Positions 22,555 to 34,325 of a stretch of 64,000 bases of DNA are shown here, one piece after another. The DNA comes from Chrysoporthe austroafricana (lineage: Eukaryota; Ascomycota; Sordariomycetes; Diaporthales; Cryphonectriaceae). How positions within the stretch are numbered: position 1 is the stretch's first letter; each line of letters begins with the position of its first letter. Below the pieces are notes generated by a model. It was not told where the DNA came from, did no database searches, and saw only the letters and a list, made by a program, of their open reading frames with translations. The translations under genes were made by a program, and so were the position numbers. The stretch is taken from assembly GCA_001051155.2 (NCBI GenBank), contig JYIP02000010.1:868001-932000 (forward strand), in the 5' to 3' direction.

Positions 22555-23820
22555 ATGCTGGTCACTCCTACCGCATCCGCAACTGTTACAAGCAGCGTTA
22601 TGGCATCGGCTACAAACCCTCGAGCAACCTTAGTAGGGGAAACATCACCTGCGGCCCAGGAGGATAAGAAGAATACAGAGGCTAACTATGTAGCATCGAG
22701 AAGGTAAATCAATCTGTTGTCATTGTACTGGTGGTGCCCCTCCCCCCATCACCACCACCCGCGGCCCGGTTCAAGGCCAAGTTGGCTCAAATATTTACCC
22801 CATGCCCACAGATTAACGCCTTCGGACGTCGAAGACCCAGCAGCAACGACCCCCGACACCGACGACAGCAACGACGAGGAGGACATGCTCCCCGAGGTCG
22901 TCTTCGCGCCGGCCCAGTGCCTCTTCTGCAACACCCTGTCGGCCTCCTTCACCAAGAACCTCTCCCACATGCACAAGAGGCACGGCCTGTTCATCCCCGC
23001 CAGCATCGACGACGGTGCCCGCGCGCTGGCAGTCCAGGTAGAGACGCTCGTCCGGTACATGCACCTCGTGGTCTTCGGCTACCGCGGGTGCCTGCTCTGC
23101 CACACGCAGCGGCAGTCCCCGCACGCGGCGCAACAGCACATGATGGGCAAGGGCCACTGCCGGATCGACCTCGAGGGGCCGGCGAGCGAGTTCCGTGACT
23201 TCTACGAGGGCGCCGGCAATGAGGACGATGACGGTGCGTCCGATGGCGGCGGCGGCGAGGGAGGAGGAGGAGACGGCTCGGAGGGCGACGAGGGGACGCA
23301 GAGGCCTGCGGCGCCGGCGGCGGACGAGGGCAGCCTCCGCCTGGCATCCGGCAAGGTCCTCGCGCACCGCGCCGCCCCGGCGCCGAAGACCCACCACGAC
23401 AGGCCGCTGGCAGGTCCGACGAGGCCATACGGACGTGGCGTCGACTTGCTCATGGAGGACCTCGTACCCGCAGCCGAGCCCGAATCCTCCGGCCCCGACG
23501 ATGCCGAGACACCGTCCCCGTCCTCCTCCGGCGTGTCTCCGCCGGCCGCCCATCCTTCGTCGTCAGCGCCTCAGGCGCAGGCCCTCACCCGCGCCGAGCG
23601 CCGCCTCCTCACGAACAACAATTCAGCGCTCACCGTAGCACTGTCCAATATGTCCACGCGCGACCGGTCGGCGCTAGCACACCTCCCTCCATCGGAGAGG
23701 CGGTCGACGATCGTTGCGCAATTCAAGCAGCAGGACCGGCTGCGGACGGCGGAAAGGAGATATTGGGGTAAGGTTGAACCCACGCCGAACAAGTCGCAGC
23801 GCAGCGGGCTGAAGACGTGA
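22555..23820 (+). CDS. REI1-like C2H2 zinc-finger protein, N-terminal finger absent (385 aa)
   Basis: Exons 22555-22703 and 22812-23820 are joined by a 108-bp intron (GTAAAT donor, CCACAG acceptor) that preserves frame across ASRR/LTPSD. The centre shows the paired C2H2 fingers of cytoplasmic 60S biogenesis factor REI1/REH1. CLFCNTLSASF...HMHKRHGLFIP is the first, and CLLCHTQRQS...HMMGKGHCRI is the second, in a protein that then has an acidic, glycine-rich linker and a C-terminal basic region (RRLLTNNNSAL, ERRYWGK). In canonical REI1 a further N-terminal finger (CxxCxxxF...H) precedes these, and it is not encoded here or in the 5' flank I examined. The protein may be a diverged paralogue rather than the housekeeping factor. 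The exact start is uncertain. ATG codons at 22447, 22555 and 22600 are all in frame, and 22555 was chosen arbitrarily as intermediate. Confidence 0.75.
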
Positions 23821-24474
23821 ACCTGACTTGCTGACGGTTGTGTGTTGCCGACAGGTCGGATAGAGGGCATTGGGAACCGGGTTTTGATGAAGCACTACCG
23901 GATGGACGCGCCGGGGCGGAAGCTGGGATGATCCGGGGTTTGGAGCGACGGGCGATCGGGCGAACGGACAGGTTGCAGCTACGGAAATGTGCACGCCGTG
24001 AGGGTATCTCGAGCACACTCCCATGGCACGTTATCCCTCAGCAGGGTCTCCTGGGGGTTATTCGGCTTTCACCTGGGCCTGCATTCCTGAGGCTGTCAGC
24101 GGGCGAATAACAAACAGACAAGCCTGCACGTCGTTGGGTACGGAAGAACAACCATGATTGACAATTGTAGAGGTATCAAGCTGCGGTCGACACCTCACGT
24201 TGCTCCCTTCACGCTTAATTTCTCTTTTTTCTTTTTTGGAGCCGGGGGGGGGGGTCGTGATGCAAAGAGTGATCTGACTGCCCAGTATTATGTGTAGCAG
24301 AGTGCTTAAGTAAGCACACCAGTAAGTCAGAAATGCAAAAAACAAGCCTGTAATTGATGTCTCACAAACTGCAAGCGTGTCACTCTGCTCAACGCTCGAC
24401 AAATTACCTTGGGATCGCCAAAAAGCATGCTCGAGAAAACAAAAGACGAAACTTCAACACGATCGTTGATGGTA
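23821..24474. other. Intergenic, no gene seen
   Basis: This is the 3' flank of the REI1-like gene. A G run sits near 24244-24254 next to a T/C-rich stretch. No coding signal is visible. Confidence 0.5.
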
Positions 24475-24561
24475 TGAGGGACGCCGGATTTGAACCGACA
24501 ACCTTGAGGAGTCTCCAGAGAATAACTGGAATCTCACACGCTACCGTTGCGCCAGCCCCCC
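24475..24561 (-). tRNA. tRNA-Trp (anticodon CCA) with a 15-nt intron
   Basis: The minus strand folds as a cloverleaf. GGGGGGC (24561-24555) pairs with GTCCCTC through two G-T wobbles. The D stem is GCGC/GCGT with loop AACGGTA. The anticodon loop begins TTCCAG, and the T arm is GTCGG-TTCAAAT-CCGGC. The discriminator base is A. The anticodon stem closes only if 15 nt (24525-24511) are removed between positions 37 and 38, the standard tRNA intron site. Inside this intron CTGGA is complementary to the anticodon segment TCCAG, the expected precursor pairing. One A-C mismatch remains at the base of the loop (31-39), so a slightly decayed copy is possible. Confidence 0.75.
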
Positions 24562-26174
24562 AGGCTGATGCTCCCTGTCTGGATTGAGGTACTTATGACT
24601 CACGTTTGAAGTTCTCAAAACCCACTTGGCTTCTCAGGCCACCCCTTCCGCCTCTCACAGTATTTGTATTTGGAGAGACTGCTACTTTATTTGCCTTTCT
24701 CGGCAGGGTCTTCTCTCAACATTTCGCATTATTTCTCAAACGTGATATGGGAGTTACTCAAGACATAAGAGAGCTAAAACTAGATGAGTGGGTGGGACTC
24801 GTTCTACGCCCCGGCTGCAGTAGGCGTCTGGGTGTGGCAGGACCAGTTGAGGAACATAGCGGACACATTTCTATTGTGGGTAAATGCACGACGATATAGC
24901 TAGGTAGTTACAGAGAATATCATACAGGAGGAGGCTAGCTCTGGAGAGATCGGCTGGCCGTGTATCGGCGTGCAGAGTCCAGCATAGATACACGACCGCG
25001 GGGTTTTTTGCGGATCGGTGAAGCCGGTGAAGCCGGTGAAGCCGGTGAAGCCGGTACAGCTGGCAAGAGTAGTAGGAACGGGTTATCCCGATGCTGATGG
25101 CACACCGACCAATGACCGGAGGTGGTAAGTACGGACAGGTCTAGATGCTTTATCATATGCTTTGAAGCATTCGCCGTGATGATGGAAGCCTGGGTTCTAC
25201 CAGGAGCAAAGATATTTCGGCAGGATACTGCGGATAATAAATCCATGCCAAAGGGGGACATACTGTTGATTCACGATCTAGCCTCTCTGTATACTCTCAT
25301 CACTAAGGAAGTATGATGGCACTTGGGAACTGATCCATAGCTGAACAGACGAAGGCAGCATAGCATAAAATGCACGAGCAGGACACGGCCCCCACAACTC
25401 TTGTTCTCATCGCCCCTAAGGCCTGGTGCATTAAAAGCTATAATAGAAAACCTCGCCTTACGCAGACGCGAGGGCCACTCTCAAAATAGCAGGTCTTATT
25501 CCCCAGCAGACCTATCTCTCTAGTGTAAACTCGACGCCAATGACTCAAGCCCAAGCCAAAGTCGACGACCAGACCGTACTGTACTGGGCCTGGTGAATCA
25601 ATCGATTCATCTGCATGAAGACGCCCCTGGATCTTTTGTGTATCCCTTGGCCGTTTCAAGAGCAAACCATCTATTACCTTGTGTTATCCACGTGCAATGT
25701 CCGTCCCCATGGTGCTGGTCTCCCATACTTCGATCAGACCTTTTCGCCCCCAGCTCCTGCAGCCCGAGATCCTGAGCAAGCCGGAGCAGTCAAGTGCAGA
25801 CGTGCCCGGGAGATCCATGGAGCAGAACTGCCGTCATAGCCGAGTCCTACTCTCGAATCCTCGCCCGGCCATCTTCAATACAGCTCCCCAGGTGGCGTCA
25901 TTAATGCATAATCGAAATCTCTCGGTTGAGAAAGGCTTTCCCAAACTATTCCACCGAAAATAGTAGAATCCGTATCCATCGCGCCTAACCTTGGCCCATT
26001 AGTTTTATGAGTGATGCTTTTCTTGTCATCCCAGCTGTCCGTCAATGGACCCAAACCCTTCCAATCCATGATATTCACTTCTGTGGAAGAAATTCAGCGA
26101 CCGTTTCCCGCGGCGTACATCGCCCAAAACCAGTCCAGTTCCTGAGGAGGCGGTAGTGGAGCCTCGAGCCTCGT
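24562..26174. other. Gene-free 1.6 kb stretch
   Basis: No recognisable gene is present. A 9-bp minisatellite occupies 25016-25060. Overlapping short frames near 25590-25960 lack domains. The end near 26175 is the 3' flank of the AT-hook gene. Confidence 0.5.
25016..25060. repeat. 9-bp tandem repeat (CGGTGAAGC)x4 plus variant
   Basis: Four perfect CGGTGAAGC units are followed by CGGTACAGC. The repeat would encode a short Pro-Ala-Ser repeat on the minus strand, but no convincing gene surrounds it. Confidence 0.9.
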
Positions 26175-27880
26175 CTAGTGCTGCCGTGGAAAGGCCGCAG
26201 CAGCGCTGCTCAGCCGACGCAGCATGTCAGGCAGCGTGCCACCCTGCAGCTCGCTGATGCAGGCCTCGATCTCATCGTCCGACAGGCGCTCCTTCTTGGT
26301 GACCTGGACCCAGTACTTGAAGGGGCCGCGGTTGTTGGCGAGCGCGCTGCCCAGCTCCATGCACCTCTCGGCGTTGTTGTGCTCGGCGTGCATGCGCGTC
26401 AGGTGCGTTACCATCTTGCTGATGTCCCGCAGCGGCCACGACGAGGGCTCTGACGGCTGCTTCGGAGCCGGGTGCTGCAGGTACTTCTGCGACGTGCAGA
26501 GCGTGCACATCCAGTGGCCGAGACGTTGGTAGGTTGCTCCGCGTGGGCCGGATCCCGGGGTGGCAGGACCGACAGAGGAGGGAGAGGCAGCGTGCGTCGG
26601 CTCCGCCGAGAGGGCGGGCACAGAGGGCGTAGACGGAGCGGCGGCCGGGGCAGCGAGGACGAAAGGGGCCGCCCTCTTCTTGCTGCTGGCAACGGCGATG
26701 GACAGGCTGGCGGGGGGAGCAGCGTTCTCGTTCTCGTCCTCGGTGGCGTCCTTGTCGGAGGCCTTGTGACTAGCTGAGATGGCCTCGGAGAGCTTGCTGG
26801 TAGGAACGGTGTTATCATCCTCGGTAGAGTTGCTCAGCGGCGAGCCGATCTGAACCTCATGGCGAGGGCGCTTGGCAGGTTTCTCGGCGGTAGATGGACC
26901 ATCGGCAGCGGGGGTAGATTCGCCGGCATCGCCGTTGGCTAAATTCGTGAGACGCTGTCAGTAATCATACGCGACAGGACACGGAGAAGATTGCACGCGG
27001 ATGATAAGGTCTAGGGTAGATAGAAAGAGGGCTGGGACGGGCATAAGATGGGTTCCAGAGAAGACGGAGCAGCGAAACATAGAACATTACTGAGACCACT
27101 GGAAAACCTACGAGTTGCTACCCGAATCTCATTGGGCAGGTCCCTCTTCGCACCGGCGCTGGCCAGCGCTGCAGCCTTCGCAGTACCACTCGCACCGACG
27201 GAGGACGACGGAGTTGATTCAGCGTGACCTCGAGGCCTGTTCTTGGAACCGGGAGGACGACCGGGGCCACGGCGCTCTTGAGGAGGCTCAGGATGACCAG
27301 CGTAGCCTAATGGGGAAGACTGGTAGGGCTGCATGGGGACACCACCGTACTGACCGTTGGCAACCGCCGCGCCACTGCCGCTATAAGCACCAGGCTGGAC
27401 GCTCGTTCCAGGAGGGTACGGGCCGTAGTAGGCGTTGGCCGTGGTAGCGCCGGCCCTACCGGTCAGACCAGCGACGTGACGCGCGTTGTTCATGCCAGCC
27501 TGCATGAGCTGGATGCGGTGATGAACCATACGCATCTGGTGACCGAGGTCGAGGATGCGCAGCTGGAAGGTCCGAACCTCGTTCGGGGTGATGCTGTCGA
27601 CGACCTCGGGGTCCAGCTGGGCGCGGCAGAAATCCAGGTCGTAGCGGTATGCGTGCAGGTCCTCGGTCAGCTGACGGATGATGAGGTGGTCGATATCGTG
27701 AGGGGTGTTCTCGATGTTGATATTGCTCTGGCCAGTGGATACGGGCACAGTCCGGTATTCACCACTCAGTTCGACGGGGCCACCACGAACATCGTGTGCG
27801 GCGTGATGGTCAGGATCGCCCATCTCGACATCACTATTAATATCACCACCCGGGGCGGCGGGTAGGAGCTTTCGAGGCAT
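26175..27880 (-). CDS. AT-hook and C2H2-like nuclear protein (510 aa)
   Basis: Exon 1 (27880-27112) and exon 2 (26938-26175) are joined by a 173-bp intron with a GTAGGT donor, a CTGAC branch and a TTTAG acceptor. The phase-1 join gives VATP/NGDAGE in frame. Residues about 45-135 contain a helical segment (HDIDHLIIRQLTEDLHAY, FQLRILDLGHQMRMVHHR). A glycine/tyrosine/proline-rich part follows, then an AT-hook core (RRGPGRPPGSK), which binds the minor groove of AT-rich DNA. The C-terminal half has acidic linkers and a finger-like segment, CTLCTSQKYL...HLTRMHAEH, preceding a conserved-looking FKYWVQVTKKERLSDDEIEAC end. A chromatin or transcription role is likely from the AT-hook, but the exact family is unknown to me. 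A TTCTTTCTAG acceptor-like site 10 bp upstream of the ATG suggests a 5'-UTR intron, with donor candidates at 28676 or 29240. Confidence 0.82.
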
Positions 27881-30800
27881 GTTGGTAGGCTAGAAAGAAC
27901 AGTGAGTCATTTGTGAAAGGAGTAAGTTGGATGGTAGGAAGTTGATGGTGTGTTGGTAGGCGAAAAAAGTTGATGGAAATTGGGGGGGGGGGGAGGCAAG
28001 GGCCGTTTCGCAGGGAGGTAGCGTAGAGAAGGTACCAGACAGGCGCAAGGAAAGCTTTACTAGGCACAGAAAGCAGGCCTGAAGATATTTGCTGCTGCGA
28101 GCATAAGGGCAGGACAGGAAAGCTGCGATAGACGGAGCCAGAGTGAGGGACCTGGCAATGGGCTTTCTGCGAAACCAGGCTGAGGAGAAACAAAAGTTGC
28201 CAACGGTCAAAACCGTTAATCGTAGAGGAGGAAAGCACCAGGATAAGGAACCAGGGTCTCCGAGGCGAAATGAAACCACTAGGTAGCAGGGTGTGCGAAC
28301 ATGATGAAGGGGTCTGTCGATTAGGCGATGGAGAGGTGAGCAGACAAGTCTGATGTGTCATACCGCTAGCTGCTCAGCTGGCAAGTAGCTTGATCAACCA
28401 GCTTCTCATCGGACAAACAGCCTTGAGCATAATCCCGTTCATCGTACTGATCTGGGCAAGTATCCATCAAGCAGGGCCTGGATAATCTCACCTCAAGATA
28501 GTCTTCATTCGCAGTTGCACAGCAGATGATCCTTGCTGCTCACAGCTTCACCATTTTGGACTGTACTCGCGACTATACTCCACTTGGAGCTTGAGCAGCT
28601 TGCTTCTTCATCGTAGCACCCAACTGGTGACTATACGCTCAGGGGAGGATCGAGGAAGCTTCTCGGGACTGGACTCACCTCTCCGAAGAACGTGTCCGCA
28701 AACTGAGGATCCAATCCCAGAATTTTGTCTAGATTTCGACCGCAAGACCTCCCTTGCTGTTCCTGATGGCGGTTGCCGTTGCTTTGAAGCTGGGGATCGT
28801 CTTGCGTTGCGAGAGACAATCGCTCGGCCTGTCTGCGCGGCATGGTTCTGAGAACGCCGTTTATGTGTTGGGCGAAGAAAACGTCTGGAGTATCAAAGAC
28901 GTCCTAGGTCGGCTACAGACAAAAAAGAAAAGATGGACGTTAGCGCAAGGTGGGGCCGCCAACAAAGAGACTACCTAGGAATAGAACGCGCGCTAAAATT
29001 GGGATGCTGCAGATGGGTCGTTTGTGGTAGTACGCAGGGGGGGTGGGGGAGCAGAGAGAACGAACGAGGAAGGAAGAGAAAGCGAGCGCTTCAAAAAGAT
29101 GACGAGTCGGGTGGAACGGGGATATAACGTCGAGAACTGGCGTCGGTGTACGAATAATGAATAATAGGTGGATCCGGCATTTGGGTAGCTGCGGATAGTA
29201 GTGGATGGATGTGTAGAGAGGCACCGAGTAGGCACTCACCGAATAGTCTGAAAAGGAGAGTCGTGGAGTCGGTCGACGAAGAAGGTGTCCTACTCCTGGG
29301 CAGCCTCTGGAGGGAAGACGGTGGGTTGAGGTTTGATGTCTCGCAGGCTGCTGCGAGGTGCAGTAGACAGCCGTTGTTTGGTCGTGTATCGTTTGGTGCC
29401 TTTTGCTAGAGTTTGCTTCTAGACGGCAGCCCAAATCCTCAACTCTCCTTTCGCGGAGATTCTCACTCAAATGCACCAGTCTCCGATAGCCTAGTCCTTA
29501 AGCTTCCTTCTCAAGGGGCGGTTAGTCACGATCCTCATTCCAGGACTCGCATACTCCTGCGCCCAAGCCGCAGGTGAAAGACCCACAAACTGTTGGCAAT
29601 GGTCAGTAAAATACATGATGTTGATGTAAAATACTGGCGAGCGTACGGTATGAATCACCGGCTAGCGAACTCTCAAACTGACCTCCTCAATGCATTGGCT
29701 TGCGCAAGGAAAGACAATTCACCTTGGCAGGCGTTACGAACCTCAAGCGTCGCGCACACGCTTTGAAAATGACAAAAGAATGGATGCAGACCTCAAGTAG
29801 GGTGCGAACTATCACGAGAGCCCAGGATCGGGATGTTTACGATGAGGTTGGTGCGTTGCGCGATGGATGAATGGCAAGTATTCGAGGTGGTGGGTGGCGG
29901 TGGATGAGAGGAAAAGAAAAAGTCAGGTCGGTCGTTGAGTTTCGGTGGCTCGGAGAAATAATTGGGGAGGGTTGGGAGAAAATTTGTTATCTCATCAATC
30001 AGATCAAATGTTCTCCCAGCTAAATTGGCGAGGACCATTCCGCTCCATTTCCCTGCGCTGACCCCCATTTTAGTTTCGCCTGAGACAAAAAAACCCAACA
30101 ACTCTAAATTTCCCAGGGTTCCTGCTAGCGGCTGCTCTCTTCTTTTTATTCTTATCTGCCTCCGCCATGAGCGCTGCCCTCCCCCAATCGATCAGCCCGT
30201 TTGTATTTTCTTTTGAGACAAAATGAAACAGCACCTAGCGATACGCTTTTACTTTATTGCTCATAGTCACCCCCACCGCTTAATAGATTCCAGACTTTAA
30301 ACAAATGGCCTCTTGATTAAGTCTGCAGCAGACGGAAGAAAAAGTGGGAATAAAGCTAACGCCGTCATCCAGGCTCTCTACCCTTTGCTAGAATGTAGTC
30401 AACGTATAATCAGAGTACTGGGCTGAAACAGTTGACAGCAATAATGCGACTCAGTAATTACTTGGGTGCCTAGATGAGCAGAAAATATCAACAGATTGAA
30501 TCGGATTAAAGGCCTGCATTGAAACTGTGGAGATCATATTTGCCTGGGGCCTAGTGTGCTCATCATAGATTGATAAATTGAAACTTGGGATAGACCCAAC
30601 ACAGTAATTAACCTAGACAGAAGACTTGAAATGGTTCAAGTCGACTGCGCTTAGCCAGAACATAGTCACTTAATTGACAGAACTACTTAGAACCGTCCAA
30701 CCGCTCCTGCAAAGGTTTAAGCGAGTCAGTGCATTCATAGGTGAGTGATTAGGAGAATCTTATTGAGATGCCTGTGTTGCCTGTGTTGCCTGTGCCTCAC

Positions 30801-31509
30801 TGTCGCCGTACAGACTCACCCATCAACTTGTCGCGATAGGAGACAAAGACCGGGCTTTTTCAAAAGAGCCTCAAATTCATGCTTAAGATAATGCTAAAAT
30901 ATGGGAGACATGTTGGATTTCAGGGAATAAGTTGTTGGCTTCAAACCGCCCTCAGACATAATATCAAGCCGCGATCACCGCTGGAAGAGCATTCCACTCC
31001 GGCAAGCTGAATATGATTCCGAGGGCTCTTTTCTTATGCGTCGCCCAGATTAAACTCTGTAAGCTGCTTCCTGGGGTAGCTTTCAAACGTGTGCATCGGG
31101 AAACGTAGAGGAAGCCCCCTTTAATGGTTGTAGAAGTCTGTGGTAGTTTTAGAGCCTTATCTTCGCATACCCCGCCTGATTTCTTACTCGATCCTCCTTA
31201 CAATTTAGGCGCTGTCCTAGTTGTCGTCTTTTCATCCGGTAATACCATAGGGAGAGATTAAACCTGACTCTTAAGTACGATGGAGTCTTCTATAATTTTG
31301 GACATTATAGAGATATCGATCACTATATTTCCCAGATACACAGTCAAATGATCCTCAGGCACAGTATGCCTTTCTGGAGCAAAACCTTGTCAGGCAGACA
31401 TCTAGTATGTCATGATTTCAGCCTACCGGAGAGAAATACTAGAGCTTATCCAAGGTCTGAATACCAGCGGCCAAACCACTAGTTCCGCCGAGGATCGTGC
31501 TAGGCTGCA
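27881..31509. other. 3.6 kb without recognisable genes; long leader of AT-hook gene?
   Basis: The first 1.5 kb (27881-29450) carries pyrimidine-rich minus-strand tracts, homopolymeric G runs (about 27982-27992 and 29037-29044) and several donor-like GTGAGT sites. That is compatible with a long spliced 5' leader and promoter for the AT-hook gene. Positions 29450-31509 contain no domain-bearing frame on either strand. A TGCCTGTGT triplet repeat lies near 30775-30800. Confidence 0.5.
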
Positions 31510-32226
31510 TCACTCCGAACGCCAGCATGAGCATCTCAGGTCTCCTTCTAAATCCCCTTCACACACACACGTCCCCAAGCCGGGACAGCCTGGTCCTCCA
31601 ACGCAGTATGCTCCCGTGCCGCCAGCAGAGACATGTGGCTGGCCTCCTCCTTGACCCTGATTCGGAGGTGCAGTGGAGTATACGGGGTAGCTCTGGGCCT
31701 CAATCCCGACGAGCAGGCCGTCATTCTCGAAAACGCTGGTCGCAGGACTCCCGGCGAGATGAGACTGGGTTCCCGAGAGTTGTGATAAATGTGAGGGCAT
31801 CGAGCGGAGATATGGTCCCGCTTTCCCCTTCACCATATTCGAGACTGTACGCACCGGGGGATAATTTGCACCGGAATTCTGACTAAAGTCGCCCCTGTCG
31901 AATGCATCGTTATTTGTTGTGAAGGCCTGGTCCGACGCCATGCCGGCGCGGTCGTGAATGAACTCAGCAGGCCCCTGGTCGGACTTGGCCCACCGGACAG
32001 TCACCCACTGATTAGAAGCCTCGTCCCAGATGACTTGCACTTCCTCCTGTGACGCGTATTCTTGGCCGGAAGATCCAGGTTGGGATGATTCAGGTCGCGA
32101 AGAACCGGGTTGGTTGGAGTGACGAGAGCTTTTTGCGCCGTGGCGCTTGCCATGATGCCCCGAGGAGCTAGAATGGTCGTGGCTGCGCTGCTTCCCCTTG
32201 CCTTTGTCCTTGCTGCTGCCTCCCAT
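31510..32226 (-). CDS. Low-complexity protein of unknown function (238 aa)
   Basis: A single open frame begins MGGSSKDKGKGKQRSHDHSS at 32226. The first 55 residues are rich in Ser/His/Lys/Gly, followed by a more ordered segment, EVQVIWDEASNQWVTVRWAK, near residues 58-77. A Gly/Ser/Pro-rich remainder ends in an unusual cysteine-rich tail (GGPGCPGLGTCVCEGD, CSCW). No signal peptide or membrane segment is seen. The WDEASNQWV stretch is reminiscent of short tryptophan motifs in uncharacterised fungal proteins, but I do not recognise a family. The tail could be altered by an unseen intron. The start was chosen because the in-frame upstream codons are Thr/His repeats typical of non-coding sequence. 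Confidence 0.5.
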   Translation of the reverse strand: MGGSSKDKGKGKQRSHDHSSSSGHHGKRHGAKSSRHSNQPGSSRPESSQPGSSGQEYASQEEVQVIWDEASNQWVTVRWAKSDQGPAEFIHDRAGMASDQAFTTNNDAFDRGDFSQNSGANYPPVRTVSNMVKGKAGPYLRSMPSHLSQLSGTQSHLAGSPATSVFENDGLLVGIEAQSYPVYSTAPPNQGQGGGQPHVSAGGTGAYCVGGPGCPGLGTCVCEGDLEGDLRCSCWRSE

Positions 32227-33391
32227 CTCTAGTGTGCTTGTGTGAGTGTTACTAGATGTGTCAATATTCTTGTTTATGAGACAGCGATGTCTATGTGTAC
32301 TAGTGTATGTAATTCTGTGTCGGTGGGCGGGCGGGTGCGTATGTGTATGCATCCAGAACGTTGCTGTACTCATATGATGTTGTTAAGAATGGAACCATGC
32401 AAGAGACGGCTCCCTTATATAGGTTAAGAAAGGTCTGTGACTGAGCGATAGTCTCTGTCTTCTCATCTATTATACAATCATGATTTGATGATGAGCTATC
32501 ACTGAGGGAAAAGTCGAGATGGTTCACTACCATGGAGAGGAGAGGACCAGCATCGATGAATCTCCTGAAATTTGAGAGCTTTCGAGTTTCTCACGGGACA
32601 TATAGTAAATAAGCTATAGGCAAGTCACTATGAGTTTGTGCATCCGTTTACTATGTTATGTCTCTTCCATTTCATTAGGGGGAAACGAAAAGCGAAACAC
32701 TCCTGTCATGTGCGTGCCACATCACGCACCGTATTTAGCGGTTTACACACCAACCCCAGTCTCTTTTTAAATGCTTTGACCACCTTTACACTATTCTAAG
32801 CCACGGTCCTCTCCTCCGCTGAACAAAGTCATTAACGGAGACTGGTGACGCATTTGTTCACCGCCAAAATAAGGCCAAAATGCATGCTTTGTGTCAAGAC
32901 TACAGATGGATACCAGATATCGGGTTACAAATTAGATAATCGCCGTCTTGACAATTGTTAACTTCGACTCCAAATGGGGGTGATGAGTGGCCCCTGAATA
33001 CAGGTGCCACATATTGAGCCACATGAAGGAATACCAGGCTTATGAGGAATCCTGTGTTTCAGACTAGCGTTGAGGCTCCTGCTGGCTGCACTTGTGCATT
33101 AATCACTTTGGCACGCGGATAAATGATTGCATTTTTACTTTTCAATTCGTATAAGTCCTGCGATATTGTAGGATGCTGTTGAAGACTGGCCGCTACCAAC
33201 CCTCGAAAGCTCATCGAGTCCGCCCAGGTAAATACGTGATAGGCAGAGCCGGATCGTGCCACGAGGCAGATCTAAGAATAGAAGTTTGGGATATATGGTA
33301 AAACATCTGGAACGAGAAAATGCGAAGAGAGAAGAGAAGCAGATTGCCTCCGACTTCATGGCCAAAAAGAATTCAACGCCAACGGGCCAGT
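32227..33391. other. Intergenic, no gene seen
   Basis: This contains the promoter side of the low-complexity gene (GT-rich near 32230-32350) and the 3' flank of the GH16 gene. Small open frames lack any domain. Confidence 0.5.
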
Positions 33392-34325
33392 CTACGACTC
33401 GTAGATGGCGACGTAACCGACCTCCATCATTGCCCCGTACCCGTCAACGGTAGCGGAGTTTGGGTCGCCGGGCTGCAGAAGGGGTTCATGTTAGCACGAG
33501 CGATGACGATGACACGAGGCGGCGTAGAAGTCGGAAACTCACCCAGGATCCACCAACGGCCATGTTCAGAATGAAGTAGTACGGCTGGTGTGCCAAGTTG
33601 TCCCACACGCTCTCATCGAAGCTGCTGCCAGTGAGGGTCTGGAAGACAGTGCCGTCCATGGACCAGGTGATGGTCTCGGTCTCCCAGTTGCCGCTGGTGC
33701 GGTCCCACTCGAGGCGCCAGGTGTGCCAGCTGTCGTCGGGGACGGCGATGCTGCCCTGCAGCCCTTCGTCGCCGTCCTCGTCGTTGCACTCGTCGCCGCA
33801 GTGCGCCGTGCCGTACCCCGTCAGCACGCCGTCGATCATCTCGAGGATGTCGAGCTCGCCGCAGTCGGGCCACGTCTGGGCGCCGGTCCGGTAGGTCTCG
33901 GGCAGCATCCAGAAGGCGGGCCAGTACCCCTGCTTCGTGGACTCGGCGTCGGTGCCGAACTGGATCTCGGCCTCGGCGCGCGTGATGACGCCGGAGGCGG
34001 GCGTCCACGAGTCGACGGACTCGATGCGGCCGGACGTCCAGGTGCCGTCCGAGAGCCACGGGACGATCTGGAGGGTGCTGCCGCCGGAGAGCTGGAGGTT
34101 CTCGTTGGAGGAGCTGTACACCTCCAGCTCGTCGTTCTCGTTCAGGTAGCCGGTGATGATGTTCCAGTTGGAGGTGGAAGGCGAGGCACCGGCGTCCCCG
34201 GTGAAGTCGGCCGTCCAGAGGAGAGTGTAGCCGGAGTAGGTTGGCGCGTCGTATTGTGCGGCCACGGTGCGCAGGGCGCCTGTCAGGGACAGGGCCGCGA
34301 GGACATTCCTGAGGGAGAGGCTCAT
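33392..34325 (-). CDS. GH16 endo-1,3(4)-beta-glucanase, secreted (287 aa)
   Basis: Exons 34325-33543 and 33472-33392 are joined by a 70-bp intron (GTGAGT donor, CTAAC branch, CTGCAG acceptor) directly after VGGSW. Joining restores the usual GH16 end, PGDPNS...MMEVGYVAIYES. A signal peptide covers about residues 1-23 (AALSLTGALRTVAA). The catalytic motif is GELDILE at 156-162, with Glu157 as nucleophile and Glu162 as acid/base. Other family landmarks are GYWPAFWMLP and WHTWRLEWDR. The enzyme should hydrolyse beta-1,3 or mixed beta-1,3/1,4 glucans outside the cell, acting on cell walls or plant/algal glucan. Size and motif order are normal for fungal GH16 laminarinase-type enzymes. Long open frames on the opposite strand reflect GC-rich codon use. 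Confidence 0.93.
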
